A stretch of DNA of 64,000 nucleotides from the NCBI GenBank assembly GCA_029215795.1, contig JARDYH010000003.1, positions 97,062,609 through 97,126,608 on the forward strand. The letters run 5' to 3'. This DNA is from Anniella stebbinsi. Its lineage: Eukaryota; Chordata; Lepidosauria; Squamata; Anniellidae. Position 1 is the first letter of the stretch. The number at the start of each line of letters is the position of its first letter. The position numbers and the translations under genes are program-made. Shown here one piece after another: positions 36,373-45,885 of this stretch. Below the pieces are notes generated by a model. It did not search any database. It had not been told where the DNA came from and saw only the letters and a list, made by a program, of their open reading frames with translations.

Positions 36373-37039
36373 TGACTGTTTACTTAAGAGAGATTCCTTA
36401 AAAGCATAATCCTATGTATGTCCACTCATAAACAAGTCCCATGGAGTTCAATAAGATTCTCAGGTAAGTGTAAGCAGGATAATATTACAATAAGACCATG
36501 CCTTAGCAAAGCTTTAAGACATTCAAAGTATTTCAACATTATTAGGTGCACCATCAATGTAGGGGGGTCTTTACAGCAGCCTCCCCAAACCTGGTATCCT
36601 CCCGTCATGATAGGATGACTCTGGAGGGCTCCAGGTGAGTCAGGCTGATTTACAGCATCACAAAGGAAAAGTGATGCTGTAAATTATAAGCTTTACAGCA
36701 TTATAAGCTCCTCCTTGTCCTGAGGAGCTTATAATAATTCACATACATGAGTATATACTAAAAAGAAGAAAAGCCCTATATAAGATGTAAACGGCGATAG
36801 CAGGACTCCCGTGGACAGGAGCGGGAATTTCAGCAGCCCCTGCCAAATTTCCTCTCCTGCAAAATCCACTGAAGGCACAAAGGAACCTCCTTTACCTCTT
36901 AAAATAGCAACCCTGGGCAGGTGACCTCAAAATAAGCCCCACTACGAACAATGGGACTCACTCCGTAGTGAGCAGGTCGGGGATTACAGAGCCGAGGTAG
37001 CGCCCTGTGCTGGAAGGCGGCAACCTAACGTCTGGCCTC

Positions 37040-37700
37040 TCCCACCACCCAGCGTTGGGATGAGGCTCTGCCGCAAGAGAGGCTTTTCACGCGCGCGCGC
37101 CTCTCTTCCCCGGAGGGCTGCTTGAAACCGGCCAGGCCCTCCGAGGTCCGCCCTTTCCCTGACCTTGGGAAGACCCTGCCCACCTTCTCCCTTAGAAAGG
37201 GCTTCATTCTACGATGGGGCGGAGGGGAAGCGAAGACCCACCTCTTTACACCCCCCTACAGAGAAGGGCGGCGGCGGCGGCGGCGGCTGCTGCTGCTCTC
37301 ACCTGCCCCAGACGAAGATGCGAGCCGGGGAGTGTTCGCGCTCGGGGGCTCCAGAGGGTGCAGGACGCGGCAGCCTCGGCGGCCTCTCCTCCTTCTCCCT
37401 TCGCGCAGCGCAGCAGCCTCTCCCTAGCTCGGCGGCCGCCCCTGCCGCCCCATTGTTGCCTTCGCGCGCCCCAAAGCTCCAACAGGAGGGACGGCGGCGC
37501 CTCCACGCCGGGAAGGAGAAGGGAGGTGGCGCTCGAGCGAAATCCGCCAACTATCAGCCCAGCCGCCTCCTCCGGCGCTTCCGGAGCCGCTGCCTTAGTA
37601 ACGGGGACGCCGCACGGCACGCCGCCGGCACGAATGGAAACTAGGCCCCAGAGAGACGGCGGCGACTACAGATCAGGGGTGGCCGGAGCTGCGCGATCTA
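37040..37700. promoter_or_regulatory. TTLL1: CpG island and promoter region of TTLL1
   Basis: This is a dense GC and CpG stretch with CGCGCGCGCG near 37091 and many GC boxes. It surrounds the non-coding first exon. There is no TATA box that I can place, as usual for a CpG-island promoter. Long open frames here are a by-product of GC content. Confidence 0.8.
37303..37600 (-). other. TTLL1: TTLL1 non-coding exon 1 (5' boundary uncertain)
   Basis: On the minus strand CTGGGGCAG is followed by GTGAGAGC, a strong splice donor at 37302-37301, inside the CpG island and upstream of coding exon 1. A CAG/CCG-type repeat (GCAGCAGCAGCCGCCGCC) starts just inside the intron. The transcription start is a guess. 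Confidence 0.55.
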
Positions 37701-37743
37701 CCTCCTAGCTCTGAAAGGGGGATCTGACCTGATCGCCTTATGG

Positions 37744-38154
37744 TAGGGTGACCCTATGAAAAGGAGGACAGGGCTCCTGTATCTTTAACAGTTGTATTGA
37801 AAGGGGAATTTCAGCAGGTGCCCTTTGTGCAATTCCCTCTTCAAAACAACAGTTAAAGCTGCAGGAACCCTGCCCTCAAGACCAGATACAAAAGAGGGCA
37901 GGGCTCCTGCAGCTTTTATTATTGTGATAATTATCATGTTGTTGTTCCCCGCCTCGATATTTTATCATGATGTTGTTTCCCGCCTCGATCCAGACGGAGA
38001 GGCGGGTAAGAAATAAATTATTATTATTATTATTATTATTAAGAGGGAATTTCACCAGGTGCTGCACGCATACAAATGACACCTGCTGAAATTCCCTTTT
38101 CTATACAACTTAAAGACACAGGAGCACTGTCCTTATTTCCATAGGGTCACCCTA
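37744..38154. mobile_element. palindromic hAT-type MITE (family B) with a LINE-tail insertion
   Basis: It starts TAGGGTGACCCTATGAAAAG and ends with the inverted copy. It is flanked by CCTTATGG (37736-37743) and CCTTAAGG (38155-38162), an 8-bp duplication with one mismatch. In the middle (about 37915-38045) sits a LINE 3' tail with CCCCGCCTCGAT repeated and an ATT array, so a retroelement fragment has landed in it. It lies just upstream of the TTLL1 CpG island. Confidence 0.8.
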
Positions 38155-38269
38155 CCTTAAGGACCATGGGTGGTGGTGGTTGTTTTTAAAAGCAAAGCAA
38201 GAAAGTATATTCAGGATCTCTGCACAGTCTTAAGCCACAACGCTACAATTTGCTTTAGTCGACTGTTTT

Positions 38270-38395
38270 TCCTGCTTGCTTTTTCTGTGCTTGTTTATTT
38301 ATTTTTTTACTTTGTATTTTATAGATTTGTTGTGTTTTAATTTATTGTGGCGAGCTGCCTTGTACGTCTTTGTAGAGTTTAATAAATAACTGTAT
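38270..38395 (+). mobile_element. LINE 3' tail fragment (L2/CR1-like)
   Basis: T-rich sequence ends GGCGAGCTGCCTTGTACGTC and AATAAATAACTG, the common 3' end of these LINEs. Confidence 0.5.
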
Positions 38396-38855
38396 CGAGT
38401 GTTTCTGAATGTGTCCACTTGCTTAAGGATATCAAAATACTTTCCTGGATCACGCCAAAATGATCTTTGTCAGACACACTTTCCAAAAATCCCAGCAACG
38501 GACAACCTGCTGAATTTCTACCAATCGCAATGCTCTTATAGATACAGGTCCTCTGTTGGGAAACAAAGGCTCACCTTGAAAATTTGCTGTAGTTAAAACC
38601 TAGCATTATGGCGCAAATTAAGTTTTGTATTGTCACCTGCTCAAAAGTGCCTCATACAAACTATTACATATAGGCCTTTCCCAAGTCTCCCCTGGAAACG
38701 GTTATTTCTTCATTTATTTAATTTTAAAATATGTATGCCATCAACAAGGCTCTCATGATAAGTAAAACAATTTAATAATCACTGGGTTATTTACATTTAA
38801 CAGATTTTGGTAGAGAGCCAGGATAGTCAAGACCACTGGTGACTTGGGCCTTTTC

Positions 38856-40451
38856 TAGGTTGACCATATTTTGGAAACAAAAATGAAGGACAACATCGTC
38901 AACCCCCAAGGGGGCATCCCCACCAACATGTCCGCCACCAGGAGGGTGTCTAGCACCAGGGGGGGTGCCCACCTGAACATAGCCTTGGTCACATGTCTGA
39001 TTTTACAGCACACAAGACAAATCTGTTCTACGTGACATCTTAATGTTAAAATCACTGAAATAACAAGTGAGACATCCAATGTATCTGAAATTAACTTCAC
39101 TCACTCCTACTTTTGTAGCTTTTGCAGTATTTTGTTACTATACTCTGTGTGATACATTCTCCCCTTCCCTTAAATGTCTTTTCTGATTGTATCCTCACTC
39201 TGCCGCAAGCTGCTGCTTAACAGGGCTTGCTGCCAACTGGCTGGCTAGCTTTTTTATTTTTAAAGTTCAAATTTTTAAAAAAAACTTGTGTATGATTGTC
39301 ACAAGTTTCTCTAACGTTAGGGTGGATGTTGTGGGCGGTGGACACTATTTCACCCATTCGCACTTCTCACTTATATACATTAGCTTCTCAAGGCTTGTGC
39401 GTTGGCACCACTTCACACATCCAGACCTTTCATTCCTGTCTATTTCCTGCACAAACACTTGGCTGCTTTGACTGACCTCTCCTTTCCCACATTTTGATCT
39501 GTGGACGCTTCACTTCTGCTGAGCTCCAGGTGACCAACTGCCCACCAAATCTGCAGCAGGAAAGGTGCCATGCTCGCCCAGCACTTCTTAGCTAAAAACT
39601 CAAGATCCCCTTGATGCCAAAGGCTGAAACTGCTCAAGTTGCAAGACCCCAAAGAGGAGTTTCACAATCTGAGTATGAAGGGTATGGCTCCAGTGTTGTT
39701 TCTTTTTTAAAAAATAATAATTTTGAAACCTCAAACTTTAAAAAATTGCTAAAAATCAACAGATGTACAGATCTGCTTGAAACATGGTATGGCTAAAACC
39801 CTACTTAAGAGCTATTATGATGCCAAGTTTCAGCTTCTTATCTTTAAAAATGATGTTTTTTTATAAAATTAATTTTAAAAACTCAATTTTTTAAAAAAAT
39901 CTAAAAATCAATGGATGAACAGATATGCTTCAAACTTGGCATGGCTAAAGCCCTACCTAAGAGCTATCAAAGTGCCAAGTTTCATCTCTTTTTCTTTAAA
40001 AATGACATTTAAAAAAATAATTTTAAACCCTCAAAATTTTTTTTAAAAATCCTAAAAATCAATGGATGAACGGAACTACTTCAAATTTGGCATGGCTAAA
40101 TCCCTACTTAAGAGCTATCAAAGTGCCAAATTTCATCTCTTTTTCTTTAAAAATGACAGTTTTTAAAGAAAATAATTTTAAAACATCAAATTTAAAACAT
40201 TCCTAAAAATCAACAGATGACTGAATCTGCTTGAAACTTGGCACGGCTAATGCCCTACCTAAGGGCTATCATCGTGCCAAGTTTCATCTCTTTATAAATG
40301 ACAGATCTGTAAGCATTGTAGAGCTGCCCTTTGGGTGGGGGGAGGATGGGAAAAATCCAGATTTTTCTTCAAATTTCATAATTCCCCCCTTCCTGGATTT
40401 GTTGTCAAAAATCCTGACATGCCCTGATTTTCCTGACATATGGTTACCCTA
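38856..40451. mobile_element. large non-autonomous element with TAGGKTGACC-type ends
   Basis: The left end TAGGTTGACCATATTTTGG and the right end CCTGACATATGGTTACCCTA are inverted relatives of the TIR shared by family B. The right end matches, in inverse orientation, the sequence that starts at 63818. The interior holds four tandem copies of a 151-bp unit. No coding region or clear target duplication was found, so it could be two adjacent fragments instead of one element. Confidence 0.45.
39700..40310 (+). repeat. tandem array of a roughly 151-bp unit, four copies
   Basis: The anchor AAAAATCAAYRGATG occurs at 39751, 39903, 40054 and 40204, so the period is 150-152 bp. Each unit also contains GCTTCAAACTTGGCATGGCT-like and GAGCTATCAAAGTGCCAAGT-like blocks followed by an A/T-rich stretch. 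Units differ by point changes and small indels. Confidence 0.85.
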
Positions 40452-42317
40452 CTGACATATGACATACGGTCACCCTACCCTACTGATATACCTGTGCTCT
40501 GAAGACACACCATGGCACTTTTTAATTTTTTAGTTAAATGGTCAATCCACCAATTTATGGTGCTGGTGGCATTATGCCACTGCTATGGAGCCACATAGAG
40601 GATAAAGCAATTTTCAATATCTCCTGCTGAATAAATTTTATTTATGGAATGTCCTGAAGGAATAATAGCAATTTGTACTGGTCATGACTGTGAGTCATAG
40701 TTTGGTGGCAAGAAAAGACTCTTGGGAGTTCCACCAAGGCATGCTGGGAGTGGAAGACAACAGGAGAGCAGGCCATCTTAGTTGTGGCACCCTGCTTATG
40801 GATTTCTTTTCCCGAGACAGGCTTGCCTAGTATCTGCATTAATGGCTTTTAATTGCCAAGGGAATTTTTTAAAAAATATTTTCCAAGGTCTTTTAATTTG
40901 ATATTTTTTTATGCTGCATTTTACTGTTATAACTAAGCCACAACATTCCAAGACACTTGCAAGAATTACTGAATAAAGTTTATGATTTTTATGTAAAAGC
41001 CTAACTTTACTATTGAAACAGAAGAGTGAATGGAGAAGTGACTGATAGCTGAGGCTAGAATGGAATGGTGGACGGGGTTAGTGGGAGTTGGGGAAAGTCA
41101 CTTAGAAGGAGAACAAAGACAGCAAGAGGTCAGGAAAGTGGGGGTTGAGTTAGGCCTGAGAGATAGTGACCTGGTTTGCACATACTGACCTGGTTGCTAA
41201 CCCATGCTCTATTTAAAATCAGCCCACTCTACATGCCAGTACTACACCTCCCAGCAGGTGCCCACATCCTCTGAGAGGCATTTCCCTCCTCTCATTGCTA
41301 ATGCTGTTCTTCGATAGAGAATTGAGGAGTAGTATTGCGAAGGAGGGGAAGTAAGCAGCTGTCAGTGGACACTCCCAGCTGCAACCCAGTCTTGCCAGGA
41401 CTGCCCCGGCCTGCACTTCTTGCCCACCAAGTGTTCCATCAGGAGCCTGTACTGAAGGGTCAAGGCCAGCCCACTTACTTGCCCCCCTTCGTTGAGCTGA
41501 TTTCTGGGCATGCACAGAGTGCTTCTCTTTCCTCCCTCCCTCCCAAGGGTGAAAGTTGCGTATGCACTTCCCCCAGTTTCTGAGAAAACAGCGATATCAG
41601 GATGAGGTGCCTTTGAGCATGTCCAGAGTTTGGCCTCTCAAAGACACACTGTTGTATCTAGTTATGATTTTGAAACCACACATGGCAGGTGGGAGGAGGC
41701 ACCGCAAATGGATGCAGCCCATTTATGTGGAATTGGGTTGACTGCTCTGGACTGACCTTAGGAATCACAATGGCCACCAAAGGCCTCCCACCCAAGGCAT
41801 GCTGGGAGTTGTAGGCGTAAACCTAGGTTTTTATTAAATTCTTTAAAAATACTTAAAACCCCCAAAATCATGTATTTAGATTTTTTTCTGATCCCTGTAC
41901 ACGAAGACCTGTCTGGGTGAACTGTATGAAGGCAGAACCCATATGTGGAAGTGGGTAAACATCCCCGGACATACGTGAGGCACACAGACTTTCCACTTTA
42001 TAGGTAGAGATGGTGTGACAAAGTGCTGCTTTTGAACATGTGTCTCACCCATCTTTCTTTAATCATCTCATGTACAATAATGTACAATATAATAAAGACA
42101 TTTCTGAACAAATACAGAGTGCCTTTTTTCACCACTGAGGAAGTGAGGCCAGTTCCCACACTTTTCTTTAAAATGAAGGAGCAGAACTTCCTTCCAGGTC
42201 AAATGGCAGGGTCTTGTGCAGACCTGAGCTAGGCCATCTCTCTTTACAGAAATGAAGCACTGCCTATATACCCCTGCCTTGACAACAGTCTGGGGGCCAT
42301 ATTAGACTTGATGGCAG

Positions 42318-42485
42318 CAGAAATAAGAGCCCTGCTGGATCAGACCAAAGATCCGTCCATATTGATTCTGCTTCCCACAGCAGCCAACCTGTTGCTTCAG
42401 GAAGCCCACAAACAGGACATGAAGGCTGCTCTCATGGTTGCTCCCCAGCAACTGGTATTCACTTACATAGTCATTTATTAGATCC
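42318..42485 (-). mobile_element. short SINE or LINE 3' fragment
   Basis: AGAGCCCTGCTGGATCAGAC followed by CAAAGATCCGTCCAT is a sequence common at the ends of reptilian non-LTR elements. A forward counterpart (AGTCTGATCCAGCATGGCTC) is at 49500-49520. Confidence 0.45.
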
Positions 42486-42689
42486 ATAGTGTCATATAAA
42501 GCAGATTATGGGAGGCCATTTAAAGCACAGCTTGGGCAGTAGGGGGTGGGAACTGAATCTTTCTACACTTCTGCCCTCAACTCCTTTGTCCCAGATTTTG
42601 TTTACCTTTGGTGGGTCTCTGAGAATGGAAGTAATCTTTGCTGGGGGGGGGGGGGTTCTCCATACTAGGCTATGGAGAAATACATTCAA

Positions 42690-42822
42690 AATGGTGTCCG
42701 ATACAAAATAGGACGTCCGATTTTCGTATCGGAATCACATCCGATCTGATACAGCAGACCTCTGATTTTTTCCGATCCGATTTTTTTAAAAAAATCCGAT
42801 TTTTCCATCTGTGCACATCCCT
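42690..42822. mobile_element. repeat rich in TCCGATnnGAT
   Basis: Many copies of TCCGAT and ATCGGA occur on both strands, and the end TGTGCACATCCCTAGT is the inverse of the start of the element at 56592. The two are probably members of one non-autonomous DNA transposon family whose ends read TAGGGRTGTGCAC. Confidence 0.5.
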
Positions 42823-43039
42823 AGTTTCAAGTACAAAGCTTAATGGTTTCTGTCAAAGTTCTTATATGTTTCAAACTGTTACTTCTGTAACTAACTGTTC
42901 TTACAGCTAAACTTCTCTCTCACAATATTAAATCAGACACTTCACGTTTCTTCAGATACTCTTTCTCTCCCTCACTCTCAACTCTCCCAATCTACCTTCT
43001 CAACAACCCTCCAAAACAACCCTGTCAGCTCTCTCTCTG

Positions 43040-43165
43040 TCTGACTCATATATACTCTACTCGCTCTCCAGCTCCTCCCACTCTTACACAACTCACCAAT
43101 CCAGGCACTCTAAACAACTAGCCAATCAGCACTCACTTACCATTCAGGCACACAATCAGCCAATC
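43040..43165 (-). promoter_or_regulatory. promoter-like module of unknown origin
   Basis: On the minus strand a TATA-like GTATATATG (43048-43056) lies 46, 72 and 110 bases downstream of three ATTGG (inverted CCAAT) boxes at 43096-43100, 43122-43126 and 43160-43164. A G-rich GGGAGGAGC lies between them and a GAGA-rich leader follows. This spacing is typical of an RNA polymerase II promoter and could be a solo LTR U3. I could not find LTR ends. Confidence 0.35.
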
Positions 43166-44449
43166 ATTCTATACTTACCCAGACCTATAACTGCAAACAG
43201 TAAGTACACTCTGGCCTAGTTATTTACTTTACTTGTTATAATCCTTACTTTTTAAAGATATATAACTCAATGCGTATTATAACAATAAACTTTGCAACAT
43301 ATTTACATTTTCAAACATTAGAACATCATAAGCATGATTTGAGTTGGTCTGTGCCATCATAACATCTACTTTGAGAACACAGTCCAAAAATTGTTATGTG
43401 CTCACTACTCTCCTAAATGAAGACTTTACGTTCCTTTGTAACATTTGCTTATTTACAAATATACATGCAGAATATAAAATGGAGCTAAAGAAGCATTCCT
43501 AAAAGGCAGGCACCCAGAAAACATCTTGGGCCATCCCCAATGCTGCACACAAAGTTCCAACTAAGCTTTCAACCGTCTTCTTCTGCTTCTGTCTCTCACC
43601 ACTCAAAATGGCAAAACTCCTGTTTCTGCAGTTTCTCCGAGGCATCCCCAGCTGGAGGAATGTCTCCTTCTTCAAGTGATGACCAGCATCTCATTCAAAA
43701 ACACAGAGAGATTTCTATTCCAACTGTCAGGAGACCATCTTCTAACTCCTATTAATGGAATATCAAGCAAGCATAACCAGTATCCAACTTCACAAAGGAA
43801 TCATTCACCAGCAGCAATAACGATTTTATTTTTTTTAATAGCAGTAAATGTTATATCAGTACTTCATCATGCCTGATCTACATCCTCACTTTCACCACAG
43901 AAAGGGTGGGTGCGTGAGTGGGAGAAATGCTGCATACCTACTAACTCTTCCTATTTACAGAAAACTGTCCATATTTTCTGGTTCTTGACCCAAATTATAA
44001 TTCCCATTCTGTCTCTATTTTCATAGCTTCCCTTTCAACCTTCTCCATCCCCATAATCGCCTATCCAGATAGCAAATGCTGTTGGGTGTATTTGAATGTG
44101 TAGATATAACCAGATTCACTGGGATTAACTGAATTAAAATAACAAAACATTATGACCAGTTGATTGACAAAGCGTGCAGCCATCCCAAGAGGCTTCTGCA
44201 AAAAATAAAAAGGCGTGGGGTGGCCAGTGAAGGCTGGCGGCTCTGATTCCGGTGGGGCGAGGATCCATTCTGCATTTCAGGCAGAACCAGCCAGAGCTCC
44301 GGGAGCTACCTAAAGTGTTGAACCCTAGCCCCATAATGGGTTCAGCACCTCGGGCAGCTCCTTTAGAGTTGAGGATGTTTCTAACTGGAGCCGACAATGG
44401 AGCCATGGCCCCACTGAAAGCGGCGCTATCAGCCTCCACTTGGAATGGC

Positions 44450-44450
<1 letters not shown>

Positions 44451-44488
<38 letters not shown>

Positions 44489-44775
44489 ATTTATTTATAT
44501 CCCGCCTTTCTCCCAATAATGGGACCCAAGGCGGCTTACAAATTAAAACCTGTACAGTTAAAACAAATAGCGATATACAAAAATTTAAAAATATATAATT
44601 AAACCCAGTACAATTTTAAAACATTCAAAACATTCAAAAACATTTTAAATACACATCATTAAAAAAAAAAATCCAAACTATAAGCAGTACATCCACAAAG
44701 GTCTGAACTACTCCCCAAAGGCCTGCTGAAACAGAAAAGTTTTAGCCTGCGTCCGAAAGCCTTTAGCTCGAGGAG
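44451..44775 (-). mobile_element. LINE 3' end (L2/CR1-like) with ATT tail
   Basis: An ATT array (44451-44487) is followed by TTTATATCCCGCCTTTCTCC, GGCGGCTTACAAATTAAAAC and a long A-rich 3' UTR, that is, a LINE 3' end in inverse orientation. It stops next to the BIK CpG island. Confidence 0.7.
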
Positions 44776-44859
44776 GGCAGCAACCTCTTATTTTTTTTTA
44801 TCGGAGAATTGTGGGAGGGCAAAGGCGCGATGGCTTGCCCCCTCCCCGGGCTATAAACT

Positions 44860-45480
44860 CTTGAGACAATAATAAGGGCATTGGGGAGAGGTGAGGCAGC
44901 AGGTGTTCTCCACAGCAATCTTTTCCGAAGGAGAGAGCCACGCCAAACTTTGGGCGAACTTGGTGGCTTCTGCGGTAGGCCGCGCCCCACGCGCGCTCTC
45001 CATCCCGTCTCTTTGGCCACCGGCAAAACGGCGCGCGCCCCACTTTCAGGAGGAGGTCGGCGCCTGAGCGGAACCGAGGCTTGGGCGAGAACCCGGCAGG
45101 CCCGGGGCGCCGCCGCCACCGCGAGGGGCAAAGGCAGGGCGTGCAGGCTCTCCTGTTACAGGAGGCAGGGCGGGGCCGCTGAGCAGGCGAGGCGGGGGCG
45201 TCTGCCAGCCCCGGAGGGCGAAGGCGCCCTGCGGTCGACACAAGAGGGCCAGTTCGCAAGCGACGCTGCGGTAAGTGAAAAGCCCCCGTTGGGAGGAAAG
45301 CGCTCTTCCTCGCCATTATTATTATTATGATTATTATTAATATTCTTATGTTTGGCTGCTCTCTCGCTTCATATCCCCGCTTCTCGTCCGTCTGCAGGGC
45401 AGCTGTCGCTTCTTCGCGAGAGCCTAAAGGGGAAACTAAGGTAAGGGGTCGCGGGCAAACGCCTTATGGGGCTAAAAGAC
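44860..45480. promoter_or_regulatory. BIK: CpG island and promoter region of BIK
   Basis: GC- and CpG-dense sequence (CGCGCCCCACGCGCGC, GGGGCGCCGCCGCCACCGCG) with several GC boxes contains the only good plus-strand donors upstream of the BIK coding exons. The head-to-head arrangement with TTLL1 fits BIK synteny. Confidence 0.7.
45150..45270 (+). other. BIK: BIK non-coding exon 1 (5' boundary uncertain)
   Basis: CGACGCTGCG is followed by the strong donor GTAAGTGAAA at 45271. A second donor, AACTAAG/GTAAGG at 45441, may serve an alternative first exon. The transcription start cannot be placed from sequence. The exon is inferred because the coding exon at 55418 begins at a splice acceptor. Confidence 0.5.
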
Positions 45481-45885
45481 TGGAAAGAGTCAGAGGGGGA
45501 TTTCCTACCACTGACTACTACGCGGGATTTTAGGGGTGGGGGTGGGGTAAAATTTAAACTCTAGTGATTATTTGAGGATTACTGCGAGTGATAGTTTGAG
45601 TGTCTTAACAAGGGAGCCGGAGAGACTGCTAAATTTGGGCTCCATTCAGAGCTTCCTCAGAGGACTTCATTTGATGTGGTGACTTTATAGGACGTTATAG
45701 AAAGAGAATAAGTAGCTCACCAGACTTGAGGGGTTTTTAAAAATGTTATGGCCATTGTTTTTAGTACAGGTAATTACAAACAAACAATTGCACGGAAGAT
45801 AATGCCTCTTATAAAATGGTGTCTGCTGTGACAGGTTTGTGCATCACCTAAAAACAAAGGAAGAATACTTTTTTCCTTTATAAAT

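Noticed and set aside
37122..37708. Long frames rich in Arg, Ala and Pro in the CpG island
   Set aside because: High GC removes stop codons by chance. No conserved domain or splice context, and the region is the TTLL1 promoter and first exon.
44763..45330. Frames of 122-172 codons on both strands
   Set aside because: Same cause: BIK CpG island. Neither strand gives a recognisable protein.
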